Below, piece by piece: positions 1 through 8,885 of a stretch of DNA of 64,000 bases. Origin of the DNA: RGIG3002 sp045546775 (lineage in GTDB: Bacteria; Bacillota; Clostridia; Lachnospirales; Lachnospiraceae); contig JAZQDM010000126.1 of the NCBI GenBank assembly GCA_045546775.1, forward strand, positions 1-64,000, in the 5' to 3' direction. Below the pieces are notes generated by a model that worked only from the letters and a program-made list of their open reading frames with translations, was not told where the DNA came from and ran no database searches. The translations under genes and the position numbers were made by a program. Numbering within the stretch: the stretch's first letter is position 1; each line of letters opens with the position of its first letter.

Positions 1-43
1 ATGCGTTTTAGCGGCTAGCAGGTACTTATAGAAGTTAAAGTAA

Positions 44-301
44 TTATTTAAAATCAAATATAGCGTTCATATCACAATTAAAGATATAACAACAGGCATA
101 CAAAAACGACACGGTCGGATTTTGTGTGCCTTTTTCAATGCGATTATAAGAATAAATAGATATATCCATGCCATTGACCTGAAGTCTTGCAACCATATCA
201 GTTTGCTTAATTTTCAAGGATTTGCGTAGTTCGGCAATATTTTTTCCAATGTTTATATTGTTTACTTGAATAATTCGATCAAGACTTTCTTTGCTTTTCA
301 T
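44..301 (-). CDS. XRE-family HTH transcriptional regulator
   Basis: A small cytoplasmic DNA-binding protein of 85 residues that is almost entirely one Cro/C1-type helix-turn-helix. The pattern IGKNIAELRKSLKIKQTDMV and the later YNRIEKGTQNPTVSFLYA are the classic XRE helix 2/3 and helix 4 signatures. An AAGAGGTG ribosome site precedes the start. It is divergent from the membrane protein starting at 423. The 120-bp gap holds two matching ATTGC-N8-GCAAT palindromes, one over its own translation start region, so autorepression together with control of the neighbour is the likely role (inference). No effector domain is visible. Confidence 0.85.
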   Translation of the reverse strand: MKSKESLDRIIQVNNINIGKNIAELRKSLKIKQTDMVARLQVNGMDISIYSYNRIEKGTQNPTVSFLYACCYIFNCDMNAIFDFK

Positions 302-304
302 GAA

Positions 305-366
305 ATTGCACCTCTTTGCAATAGTTTATGCAAAATAAAACAAATAATATTGCACGAGAACGCAAT
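305..366. promoter_or_regulatory. Twin palindromic operators ATTGC-N8-GCAAT
   Basis: Two inverted repeats of identical geometry lie at 305-322 and 349-366, with start points exactly 44 bp apart (about four helical turns). The first covers the ribosome-site region of the divergent XRE gene. The second overlaps the -35 box and spacer of the promoter reading into the 423 gene. They are good candidates for the XRE repressor binding sites; the assignment is inferred from position and symmetry. Confidence 0.6.
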
Positions 367-378
367 TATTAGTATAAT
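350..378 (+). promoter_or_regulatory. Promoter for the DUF6056-type gene
   Basis: A TTGCAC -35 box at 350-355 and a TATAAT -10 box at 373-378 are separated by 17 bp. The -35 box sits inside the second palindrome, as expected for a repressible promoter. Confidence 0.65.
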
Positions 379-422
379 TATGTTAAACTTTTAAAAAATA
401 GTATTACATTGAGGTCGTTTGT

Positions 423-1844
423 ATGTTCTTTGTTTCGGAAAATGTCAAAAATAGAATGAGCAAGATGATTGTCATTTTTGGAATAATGGCTTTGATTCCA
501 ATTATGCTGATTTCATTTTATAATCATCCTAGTGCCGATGATTATAATTATTCAGAAGTTTATGTGGCACATGCTGTACAAACGGGTGAGGGTGTAGTTG
601 GTGTTTTGGGAGCAGCTTTTAAGACAATGGAGTATTTTCAAAATGTTTGGCAAGGGACATATTCGGCTGCTTTTTTAAATAGTGTACAGCCGGGAATATG
701 GGGCAGTCAGGAGGAATTTTATGCATTAACAGCATATATTCTTTTGGGCTCAATTCTATTAGGTGTTTATTGTTTGACGAAACAATTGTTTAATGCTACG
801 GGACACTCTACGAAATATACATTTACAATTTCGTTTTTGATAACGCTGACAATCGTTGAAGGATTTCCCGTTCCTGTTCAAGGTCTTTTTTGGTATTGCG
901 GGGCTATGACATACATATTTTTTTGGGCATTAATGTTAGTACAGACAGCTTTGTTTTTATCGTATAATTGTTCTCCAAAGAAAAAAGTTGTCAAAATCCT
1001 TTTTGGAATATGGAATGCTTTTTTTATTGCAGGTGGAAATCATATTACATCGTTTACTACCATATTGATTGGTGTTGGTTTTGTTATATTTTCAATCATA
1101 TGTAAAAAGTACAAAAATACTGTTGTATATTTTCTATGGACATTTGTAAGTATCATGGGTTTTATTATTGTGATGGCAGCACCTGGAACAGCTATACGTG
1201 CAGGTGTATTAGAAAGACAATCCGTGATTAAGACCCTCATCGTGAGTGTTTATACAACAGTGGTTGATTTTGTTCATTACACCAATTTGCCGCTTGTTTG
1301 TTTGCTACTTATTATTTTATTATTAACATCAAAAAAATTTATTAATGAAAATAATTTACGTTACTTCAAGTTTCGCTATTCGCTACTCATGACAATTTTA
1401 TCGTTTGGATTATATTGTGTATCAGTATGTGTTCCTTTTTATGCGATGGGTTTTGCTGGTGCCGGCAGAGTGGATAATATGCGCTATGCACTTTTTGTTG
1501 TGTTGACTGTTATAAATTATTATTACTTTACGTTTTGTATAGCAGCATACATCCATACAAATGAATTATTAAAGTCTGCATTGGACAATTTAAAGAATGT
1601 CATCGAAAAAGGAATATCCTTGAAGTGTATCCATGTTTTCGTTTATGCATTTACTATTTTGGCAACCGTATGCATTTTGCTGTTTAATGGTCGGGTCAGT
1701 ATTTCCATTAATTGTTTCACGGAACTTATTTCAGGTGAGGCGCAAAAATATGATGAGATTAGGGATCAACATAGTGGTACAGATGTAAACAATATAGAAT
1801 ATACACCGGACATGATATATTATAGCAGTTTTGAAAGTGGTTGA
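423..1844 (+). CDS. Polytopic membrane protein, DUF6056-like
   Basis: A 473-residue integral membrane protein with roughly ten to eleven hydrophobic segments. The first outside loop begins HPSADDYNYSEVY, which resembles the HPxADDY motif of DUF6056 and related GT-C-like membrane proteins. An acidic pair after TM1 is typical of lipid-linked sugar transferases, so a role in glycan or cell-envelope modification is possible but not shown. A GAGG ribosome site lies 8 nt upstream. The gene stands alone between the XRE regulator and a strong terminator. Family call is from memory of the motif, so moderate. Confidence 0.55.
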   Translation: MFFVSENVKNRMSKMIVIFGIMALIPIMLISFYNHPSADDYNYSEVYVAHAVQTGEGVVGVLGAAFKTMEYFQNVWQGTYSAAFLNSVQPGIWGSQEEFYALTAYILLGSILLGVYCLTKQLFNATGHSTKYTFTISFLITLTIVEGFPVPVQGLFWYCGAMTYIFFWALMLVQTALFLSYNCSPKKKVVKILFGIWNAFFIAGGNHITSFTTILIGVGFVIFSIICKKYKNTVVYFLWTFVSIMGFIIVMAAPGTAIRAGVLERQSVIKTLIVSVYTTVVDFVHYTNLPLVCLLLIILLLTSKKFINENNLRYFKFRYSLLMTILSFGLYCVSVCVPFYAMGFAGAGRVDNMRYALFVVLTVINYYYFTFCIAAYIHTNELLKSALDNLKNVIEKGISLKCIHVFVYAFTILATVCILLFNGRVSISINCFTELISGEAQKYDEIRDQHSGTDVNNIEYTPDMIYYSSFESG

Positions 1845-1859
1845 TACAAAATCAAAAAC

Positions 1860-1892
1860 CGGGCGCTCCCTGCAAGGAGCGCCCGATTCTTT
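1860..1892. terminator. Bidirectional intrinsic terminator
   Basis: A perfect 10-bp GC-rich stem, CGGGCGCTCC at 1860-1869 and GGAGCGCCCG at 1876-1885, has a 6-nt loop. It is followed by a T-rich run on the plus strand and preceded by an A-run that would serve the convergent histidine kinase gene. Confidence 0.9.
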
Positions 1893-3317
1893 TTAATCCT
1901 CATCCTCAAACTCCGCTTTTGCGAGCGAGAAAATGAACTCCGTTCCGACACCTTCTGTGCTGATGACGTTGATGTGTTCGCCGTGGGAGTGGATAATTTC
2001 TTTTGTGATGGAAAGGCCGAGGCCGGTTCCTTTTTTGTCTTTACCGCGGGACAAATCCGACTTGTAAAAACGGTCCCAAATCAACTTCAAATCGTCTTTC
2101 GGAATACCGATTCCGCTGTCTTTTACCGATACAAAAAGCTTGTTGCTTTTTTCTGTCGTTTCTACTTTAATCACCGAATTTTGATGGCTGAATTTGATGG
2201 CGTTGTCAAGCAAGTTGTAAAGCACCTGCTGGATTTTTTCCATGTCCGCATTTACATGCATAGAGTCGCCGGTGAGAATCAGCTCGATTGCGATATTTTT
2301 CTTGCGGCATGTTCCCTCGCAAGTCGCGGCGGTGTTGCGGATAACCTGGTTAATATCAAAATCCTTGCGGTCTAACAACATTCCTTTTGTGTTTAAGTTG
2401 TTTAATGTCAAAAGACTGTTTGTCAGCTTTGTCAAACGGTCTGTTTCGTTCAATACAATGTTTAAATATTTATCATGGCTTTCCGGCGGAATGGTGCCGT
2501 CCAACATCGCCTCCAAATAGCCGCGGATGGAAGTAAGCGGCGAGCGGAAGTCATGCGAAACGTTTGCCACAAATTTTTTCTGGTTGTCCTCGGCGCGGGC
2601 GATTTCGCTTGCCATATAGGACAACGATGCGGCAAGATAGCCCATTTCGTCTTCACTTTCTACCGAAAATTCATAATGCATATTTCCGCTGGCGTATTGC
2701 TCCGTTGCCTCCGTAATTTTTCGCAGAGGTACATACACAATCTCCGTAAAGAAAATAAGAATGATGATGGAAAGCAAAAATAAAATACAAAGCGTAATAT
2801 AAGAAATATTCAAAAGACTGTTGGACGAATTTTGAATATCCTGCATGGATACGTGGATAACAACATATCCGCGCACTTTAAAGTCAGACGTAATCGGTGC
2901 GAATACGCTCAACATATCCTCGTCAAAGCTTTCAAAAAAGTTGCCTACCGTGTAATAAGAACCGGCTATGACAGTAGGATCAAATCCATTTACAACGACT
3001 TCGTTTTCGATGTCCAATTGTTGCGAAGAATCTAAAACCATACGGCCGGATGGGTTGATAATCCAAATGGTTGCAGAAAGATACGTATCAAGTGCATCCA
3101 GCTGGTATTTTACAACTTCCAATGTGGTGTTGTTGTTGTAAAGGTCGGAGGCGTAAGTGTTGGCAATCAGTGTGGCCTCTTTGTAAAGCGCATCTGCTTT
3201 TTCACGCTTCAGATGCTCCGTTGTCATACTGGAAGCAAACGTGGCAACGACGATAAAACCAAACACACCAAAAATAATATAAGCAAGTACAAATTTCAGA
3301 TAGAGGGTCTTCCTCAT
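1893..3317 (-). CDS. Membrane sensor histidine kinase (HAMP-HisKA-HATPase)
   Basis: A 474-residue OmpR-partner sensor kinase. TM1 is at about residues 9-30, followed by an extracytoplasmic sensor of about 140 residues, TM2 at about 172-192, a HAMP linker, HisKA with the phospho-acceptor in FVANVSHDFRSPLTSIRG (His255), and a HATPase_c domain with N box (NLLDNAIKFS), DSGIGIP and GTGLGLSI. Its start shares one base with the stop of the upstream response regulator (TAATG), so the two are translationally coupled. The signal sensed cannot be read from sequence. Layout resembles PhoR/ResE-like kinases of Firmicutes. Confidence 0.93.
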   Translation of the reverse strand: MRKTLYLKFVLAYIIFGVFGFIVVATFASSMTTEHLKREKADALYKEATLIANTYASDLYNNNTTLEVVKYQLDALDTYLSATIWIINPSGRMVLDSSQQLDIENEVVVNGFDPTVIAGSYYTVGNFFESFDEDMLSVFAPITSDFKVRGYVVIHVSMQDIQNSSNSLLNISYITLCILFLLSIIILIFFTEIVYVPLRKITEATEQYASGNMHYEFSVESEDEMGYLAASLSYMASEIARAEDNQKKFVANVSHDFRSPLTSIRGYLEAMLDGTIPPESHDKYLNIVLNETDRLTKLTNSLLTLNNLNTKGMLLDRKDFDINQVIRNTAATCEGTCRKKNIAIELILTGDSMHVNADMEKIQQVLYNLLDNAIKFSHQNSVIKVETTEKSNKLFVSVKDSGIGIPKDDLKLIWDRFYKSDLSRGKDKKGTGLGLSITKEIIHSHGEHINVISTEGVGTEFIFSLAKAEFEDED

Positions 3318-4015
3318 TATCTCACCTCGAATTTATAACCGATGCCCCAGATAGTAGCAATTTTCCAGGATTCATGGTCTTTGATTTTTTCACGGAGACG
3401 TTTGATGTGTACGTCTACCGTTCTTGTATCACCGATGTATTCATAGCCCCAAATTTGGTCAAGAAGCTGTTCTCTTGTAAACACATGGTTTGGTGAAGAA
3501 GCGAGGAAATACAAAAGCTCCAGCTCCTTCGGCGGCATATCCACATTTCGACCCATATAAATAACAGAATAGTTTGTCTGGTTGATGACTAAATCCGGAT
3601 ATTCCACACTCTTTACGTCTGCATCCGTAGAAGTTTGTGCAGATGGTTTGAAGCGACGCAACACTGCTTTTACGCGGGCAACGAGTTCCTTGGAATCAAA
3701 CGGCTTTTCCATGTAATCGTCTGCACCAAGTTCCAGTCCGAGCACTTTGTCAAAAACTTCGCCTTTTGCGGAAAGCATAATAATCGGCGTAGCGGATTTT
3801 GCACGTACTTCGCGGCACACCTGATAACCGTCAATGCCGGGAAGCATCAAATCCAGCAAAATCAAATTCGGTGCAAAAGTTTCTGTTGCCGCAAGCGCGG
3901 ATTCGCCGTCGTTTACAATCATTGTTTCATAGCATTCTTTTGTCAGATAAAGAGATATAAGTTCTGCAATATTGTTGTCGTCATCAACAATTAAAATTTT
4001 TTGTTTGCTTACCAT
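3317..4015 (-). CDS. OmpR/PhoB-family response regulator
   Basis: A 232-residue DNA-binding response regulator. The N-terminal receiver has the acidic pocket (VDDD, residues 10-13), phospho-acceptor Asp55 in LILLDLMLPG, and the conserved Lys in the DYMEKPF segment. The C-terminal winged helix ends WGIGYKFEVR, typical of OmpR-type output domains. An AAGGAG site precedes the ATG. It forms a two-gene operon with the overlapping sensor kinase downstream. The mutS2 stop is about 50 bp upstream with no obvious terminator, so read-through from mutS2 is possible. Confidence 0.95.
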   Translation of the reverse strand: MVSKQKILIVDDDNNIAELISLYLTKECYETMIVNDGESALAATETFAPNLILLDLMLPGIDGYQVCREVRAKSATPIIMLSAKGEVFDKVLGLELGADDYMEKPFDSKELVARVKAVLRRFKPSAQTSTDADVKSVEYPDLVINQTNYSVIYMGRNVDMPPKELELLYFLASSPNHVFTREQLLDQIWGYEYIGDTRTVDVHIKRLREKIKDHESWKIATIWGIGYKFEVR

Positions 4016-4067
4016 TTTGTCGTCTCCTTCGTTTTATTAACAATTCGATTATATTAACAGTCAAACT

Positions 4068-6440
4068 TTATTTAAAAGTTGCAATTGTGACACCTGCGTC
4101 ACCTTCGCCATATTCGCCAAGCTGAAATGATTTGACATATTTCACGCGCTTTAAGTGGCTTTGTACGGCACTGCGCAAAGCGCCGGTTCCTTTTCCGTGA
4201 ACGATGCGCACACTCGGAAGGTGTGCAAGGTAGGCGTCGTCCAAATATTTGTCCAGTGCGGAAATGGCCTCATCCACCGTTTTTCCGAGAAGGTTGATTT
4301 CCGGGGAAACGGAGAAGGATTTTGACATTTTCATCTTGCCGGTGCTTGTACGGGTCAGTGCCGGTGTCGTAATCGCATCGTCGTCCACCAACACAAGGTC
4401 TTTGATATTTGTTTGTGAGCGGATAATGCCGCATTGTACAAACAGATTGCCTCGTCCATCCGGCAACGAACTGACCGTTCCTTTTAAGCCCATGGAAACA
4501 ATTTTTACGCTGTCCCCAAGCTTTAATTTGTTTGGATTTACGCCGGCCTGCTTCGGAGCGGTGTTTTTCAGGGAAAGTTTGTCGTTCTTCTCTGAAATTT
4601 TGGAACGCACCTTTTGTCTGGATTTTTCCAAATCCTGCATGGAAGCATTTGCTCCTGCTTTGTGGAAGGTGCGGATGGTCTCGTCGGCAACGTCTTTTGC
4701 TTCCTGCAAAATGGTACGTGCCTGCTCGTTGGCCTCCCGTATAATGCGGTCTTTCGTCTGTTCAATTTTATCTTGTTTTTGTTTTAATTTGTCTTTTAAT
4801 TGCTTGATTTCTGCCTTGTAGGAAGCAATTTCTTCGCGTTCCTTTTCGATGGTGACGCGGCTTTCTTCCAAGTCGGTCAACAAATCTTCAAAGCTTTCTT
4901 TTTCGTCGCTGATTTGCTCTTTTGCGGCTGCGATAATGTGGTCCGGCAATCCCAGTTTGGAGGAAATTGCGAATGCATTACTTTTGCCCGGAACGCCGAT
5001 TAAGAGGCGGTATGTGGGGCATAACGTTTCCACATCAAATTCGCAGCAGGCATTTTCTACAAACGGTGTGGAAAGCGCATACACTTTAATTTCGCTGTAA
5101 TGGGTTGTGGCCATGGTGCGGATGCCTTTTTCGTGCAAGGAATTCAAAATTGCAATGGCAAGGGCAGCACCTTCGGTAGGGTCGGTTCCGGCACCAAGCT
5201 CATCGAAAAGGCAAAGGGAATGTTCGTCTGCGTTTGCCAAAATGGGCACAATGTTTGTCATATGCGATGAAAAAGTACTCAAACTTTGTTCAATGCTCTG
5301 TTCGTCGCCGATGTCCGCATAAACTTCCGTAAAGATGGAAAGCTCGGAGCGGTCAAGCGCGGGAATGTGAAGTCCTGCCTGCCCCATCAAGGTGAAAAGT
5401 CCGACGGTTTTTAACGATACCGTTTTACCGCCTGTGTTGGGACCGGTAATAATGAGCAGGTCAAAATCTTTTCCGAGATGGATGTCGATTGGCACTACTT
5501 TCTTTTTGTCCAAAAGAGGATGTCGGCCTTTTCGAATCCGGATATAATGGTCTGTATTAAAAAGCGGTTTTGTCCCATTCATGTCCATGGCAAGGGAGGC
5601 TTTCGCAAATACAAAATCCAAATGTGTCATAATTTTTTGGTTTTGTGAGAGCGTAAAGGTGTGTTCCGATGCCTGTGCGCTGAGTGTGGCAAGAATTGCT
5701 TCAATTTCTTCTTTTTCTTTGATTTCCAGTTCGCGAATCTGGTTGTTTAAGTTGACGATTGCCGCAGGCTCGATAAAAAGTGTGGAACCGGTGGACGACT
5801 GGTCGTGCACCATACCGGAAACCTGTCCTTTGTATTCGGCTTTTACCGGGATACAGTAGCGGCCGTTTCGCATTGTAATAACGGCATCCTGCAAATACGT
5901 GCGGTAAGAACCGTTTACCATCTGATTTAACTGATGGTGAATTTTGTCATTTGTGGAAGCCATGCTCTTACGGATGTGCTTCAAGTTGGAGGAAGCCTCA
6001 TCGCTGATTTCATCCTCTGCCAAAATGCAACGGCGGATTTCTGAAGAAAGCGGTGTGAGTGGTTCCAACTGCTCAAAAAATTCATCCAGACAATCTTTTG
6101 CGGCGTCTTCTTTATCGCTTCTGCCGTACGCTTTGATGCGTGCTACATTTTCACAAAAAGAAGCAATTTTTAAAAGTTCGGAAACAGACAAGGAGCTGCC
6201 GATTTCCAGAGATTTTATGGAAAATCCCAAATCTTTGTTGCCGCCAAAGGACGTACTTCCTTTTTTGAAAAGGCGGGAAAGCGCGTCTTTTGTCTCTTCT
6301 TGGGCCGCCTCAATTTGTTCCAAATCGCACATCGGGACAAGGGAGGTGCAAACCTTCCTGCCAAGTTCGGAAGTGGCACGGTCCGTCAGCATATCGATAA
6401 TCTTGTTATATTCTAAAACACGTAGTACTTTTTCGTTCAT
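4068..6440 (-). CDS. mutS2: Endonuclease MutS2
   Basis: A 790-residue MutS-family ATPase with a C-terminal Smr nuclease domain, the usual MutS2 length. Core and clamp regions come first, then Walker A GPNTGGKT starting at residue 333, the DE of Walker B in LCLFDELGAGTDPTEGAAL, a long charged coiled coil (about residues 515-620), and an Smr domain whose motif HGKGTGALR lies near the C-terminus. MutS2 proteins restrain recombination and, in Bacillus subtilis, act in rescue of collided ribosomes (established for the family). Divergently transcribed from the HtrA-like gene; an AGAAAGG ribosome site lies 7 nt before ATG. Confidence 0.97.
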   Translation of the reverse strand: MNEKVLRVLEYNKIIDMLTDRATSELGRKVCTSLVPMCDLEQIEAAQEETKDALSRLFKKGSTSFGGNKDLGFSIKSLEIGSSLSVSELLKIASFCENVARIKAYGRSDKEDAAKDCLDEFFEQLEPLTPLSSEIRRCILAEDEISDEASSNLKHIRKSMASTNDKIHHQLNQMVNGSYRTYLQDAVITMRNGRYCIPVKAEYKGQVSGMVHDQSSTGSTLFIEPAAIVNLNNQIRELEIKEKEEIEAILATLSAQASEHTFTLSQNQKIMTHLDFVFAKASLAMDMNGTKPLFNTDHYIRIRKGRHPLLDKKKVVPIDIHLGKDFDLLIITGPNTGGKTVSLKTVGLFTLMGQAGLHIPALDRSELSIFTEVYADIGDEQSIEQSLSTFSSHMTNIVPILANADEHSLCLFDELGAGTDPTEGAALAIAILNSLHEKGIRTMATTHYSEIKVYALSTPFVENACCEFDVETLCPTYRLLIGVPGKSNAFAISSKLGLPDHIIAAAKEQISDEKESFEDLLTDLEESRVTIEKEREEIASYKAEIKQLKDKLKQKQDKIEQTKDRIIREANEQARTILQEAKDVADETIRTFHKAGANASMQDLEKSRQKVRSKISEKNDKLSLKNTAPKQAGVNPNKLKLGDSVKIVSMGLKGTVSSLPDGRGNLFVQCGIIRSQTNIKDLVLVDDDAITTPALTRTSTGKMKMSKSFSVSPEINLLGKTVDEAISALDKYLDDAYLAHLPSVRIVHGKGTGALRSAVQSHLKRVKYVKSFQLGEYGEGDAGVTIATFK

Positions 6441-6526
6441 AAAATGCCTTTCTAAAAAATAACTTACAACTATTCATAATTCTAACATATCCTTGTTAAA
6501 AATACTATGTTTTAAAGTGTAGTTTC

Positions 6527-6555
6527 TTTACATTAGGTCGCAAAACGGATATACT
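6527..6555 (+). promoter_or_regulatory. Sigma-A-type promoter of HtrA-like gene
   Basis: TTTACA at 6527-6532 and TATACT at 6550-6555 are separated by 17 bp, about 50 bp upstream of the HtrA-like start. The intergenic region 6441-6605 otherwise holds only the divergent mutS2 leader. Confidence 0.7.
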
Positions 6556-6605
6556 TAAAGAGTTATGAAAAAAGAAGAAATACAGAAAGGGGCAAATCAG
6601 ATTTC

Positions 6606-7889
6606 ATGGATAATTTAGAAAAAAATCAAGATTCTGATTTTATGCGCGAACGAATAAAAGAACGGCCGGTCAACAAGAAAAAATTGCTTCGCAGAACGGT
6701 GATTACCGCATCGATGGCAGTGATTTTCGGTTTGATTGCCTGCTTTACATTTTTAGTATTGGAACCGGTTTTCAGCAACTGGCTTTATCCGGAAGAGGAT
6801 GCACAGATTGTGGAATTGCCTTCGGATGTTGCGGATGAAATTATGCCGGAAGACATGCTTACTGACAATGATATTATACCTGACGAAGAAGATTTGGAGG
6901 AGATTCTTTCCGGAGTAGAATTGGATTTGGATGACTACAAAGGTATATACGAGTCCTTGGCAGAGTTGGCGGCGGAAACGGAAAAATCGCTTGTGACCGT
7001 TACCAGTGTTACATCGGATATCGATTGGTTTAACAACACGTACCAAAACAAAGGAACTGCAACAGGTGTGATTATAGCGGACAACGGGAAAGAGCTTTTG
7101 ATTTTGACAGAGGCATCTGTGCTGAAAAGTGCCGAAAAAATTTCCGTTACCTTTGTGGATGGTATGCACAGTGAAGCAGAAGTGAAACAAAGCGACAACA
7201 ATACCGGTTTGGCAATCGCTGCTATACCGCTTGGGAAAATACCGGAAGCAACAAGGAAAAACATTGCATACGCTAATCTTGGCAACTCGCTTATCGGCAA
7301 TTTGGAAGGTGCGCCTGTTATCGCGGTAGGCAGACCGCTTGGCTCAAGTGATTCGGTATGTTACGGTATGATTACCTCCGCGGGAACACAAATCAGTCTG
7401 GTGGATGCAAACTATCGCTTGCTTACGACAGATATTTACGGAAGTGCACAGTGCACCGGTGTCCTGATTAATTTGCAAGGCCAGATTATCGGAATTTTGG
7501 ATAGCAGTTATAACCATTCTGATATGAAAAATCTTGTTTCGGCTATCGGTATTAGCGAACTGAAAAGCGTCATTGTAAAGCTTTCCAACGGGGCACCGAT
7601 TGCATACCTTGGTGTGCACGGAACCGACGTTACGGAAGAAATCAGTGCACAGCTTGGTATGCCGAAAGGTGCTTATGTGACAGAGATTGAGATGGATTCA
7701 CCGGCGATGAATTACGGCATTCAAAGCGGAGACGTTATTACTAATTATGGTCTCATGCCGATTACATGTTTTTCAGATTTGACAAAAATGGTATTGGATA
7801 CGGAGCCGGGGACAACGGTAACGATTACCGTACAAAGACAGCGTGCAGGTGAATACCAGCCGATGGAAATCAGCGTGGAATTAAGATAA
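6606..7889 (+). CDS. HtrA/DegP-like membrane protein with degenerate catalytic triad
   Basis: A 427-residue protein with a cytoplasmic N-terminus, one TM helix (about residues 34-56), an acidic linker, a trypsin-like fold and a C-terminal PDZ domain (about 335-425, with GIQSGDVITNYG). The domain order is that of membrane-anchored HtrA proteases. The triad is lost by alignment: the TNNHV position reads TEASV (Ser171 for His), the TDLAV position reads TGLAI (Gly201 for Asp), and GNSGGPL reads AQCTGVL (Cys283 for Ser). It is therefore probably a pseudoprotease or peptide-binding regulator rather than a protease (inference). The frame is intact and yhaM follows 11 bp later, so it is not a decaying gene. 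Confidence 0.85.
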   Translation: MDNLEKNQDSDFMRERIKERPVNKKKLLRRTVITASMAVIFGLIACFTFLVLEPVFSNWLYPEEDAQIVELPSDVADEIMPEDMLTDNDIIPDEEDLEEILSGVELDLDDYKGIYESLAELAAETEKSLVTVTSVTSDIDWFNNTYQNKGTATGVIIADNGKELLILTEASVLKSAEKISVTFVDGMHSEAEVKQSDNNTGLAIAAIPLGKIPEATRKNIAYANLGNSLIGNLEGAPVIAVGRPLGSSDSVCYGMITSAGTQISLVDANYRLLTTDIYGSAQCTGVLINLQGQIIGILDSSYNHSDMKNLVSAIGISELKSVIVKLSNGAPIAYLGVHGTDVTEEISAQLGMPKGAYVTEIEMDSPAMNYGIQSGDVITNYGLMPITCFSDLTKMVLDTEPGTTVTITVQRQRAGEYQPMEISVELR

Positions 7890-7900
7890 AGGAGTCGACT

Positions 7901-8845
7901 ATGAAATATATTAAAGATTACAAGGAAGGCGACAGAGTATTTGACATATATCTTTGTAAGCACAAACAGTCCGCCGTAACAAAAAACGGAAAACCTTATG
8001 AAAATGTCATTTTACAGGATAGAACCGGCACGATGGATGCTAAGGTTTGGGAGCCAAACAGCGCAGGAATCAGTGAGTTTGATGCGCTGGATTACATAGA
8101 AGTGTATGGCGAAGTAAACAGCTTTCAGGGCGCTTTGCAAGTCAACGTAAAGAGAATCCGTGTTTGTCAGGAGGGCGAGTTCGATCCGGCAGATTATCTT
8201 CCGGTGAGCTCCAAAGACATTGAGGAAATGTACCGCAAGCTTTTGGCTTACATCGACAGCATCGAAAATAAATATTTGAAAATGCTTTTGCAGGATATGT
8301 TTGTAAAGGATGAAGCATTTGCAAAAGCGTTCAAAAAATCATCCGCGGCAAAAAGCGTGCATCACGGCTTTGTAGGCGGACTTTTGGAGCACACATTAAG
8401 TGTGACAAATTTGTGTGATTTTTATTGCAAATCCTATCCGATGTTGAAGAGAGATTTGCTTTTGGCAGCAGCCATTTGTCATGATATCGGCAAGACAAAA
8501 GAACTTTCCTTTTTCCCGGAAAACGATTATACCGACGAGGGACAGTTTTTGGGGCACATTGTTATGGGCTGTGAAATGGTTTCCGAGAAAATCCGTGACA
8601 TCGACGGTTTCCCGAAAGTGCTTGCAAATGAATTGAAGCATTGTATTTTGTCCCATCACGGTGAGTTGGAATACGGTTCCCCCAAAAAGCCTGCCATCAT
8701 GGAAGCGGTGGCACTCAATTTTGCGGACAATACAGATGCAAAAATGCAGACGTTTACCGAGATTTTGAACAATACGTCAGAGACCGGATGGCTTGGATAC
8801 AATCGATTGTTTGAGTCCAATTTGATGGGAACAAAGATGGAGTAA
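7901..8845 (+). CDS. yhaM: 3'-5' exoribonuclease YhaM-type (OB fold + HD)
   Basis: A 314-residue cytoplasmic nuclease, the same length as Bacillus subtilis YhaM. An N-terminal OB-fold (about residues 10-90, containing DRTGTMDAKVWE) precedes an HD phosphohydrolase domain with HHGFVGGLLEHT, CHDIGKT and a later CILSHHGELEYG, which supply the metal ligands. YhaM family enzymes degrade RNA and nick or trim DNA 3' ends (established). AAAGGAG lies 8 nt before the ATG. It is cotranscribed with the HtrA-like gene upstream and probably with rlmD 40 bp downstream. Confidence 0.93.
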   Translation: MKYIKDYKEGDRVFDIYLCKHKQSAVTKNGKPYENVILQDRTGTMDAKVWEPNSAGISEFDALDYIEVYGEVNSFQGALQVNVKRIRVCQEGEFDPADYLPVSSKDIEEMYRKLLAYIDSIENKYLKMLLQDMFVKDEAFAKAFKKSSAAKSVHHGFVGGLLEHTLSVTNLCDFYCKSYPMLKRDLLLAAAICHDIGKTKELSFFPENDYTDEGQFLGHIVMGCEMVSEKIRDIDGFPKVLANELKHCILSHHGELEYGSPKKPAIMEAVALNFADNTDAKMQTFTEILNNTSETGWLGYNRLFESNLMGTKME

Positions 8846-8885
8846 ATAGGCGTGTGCTTGCTTGGGCGGCACGTGAGGAAAATGC

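Noticed and set aside
1974..2375. Open frame of 133 codons on the plus strand
   Set aside because: Lies wholly inside the histidine kinase gene on the other strand and has no domain or ribosome site.
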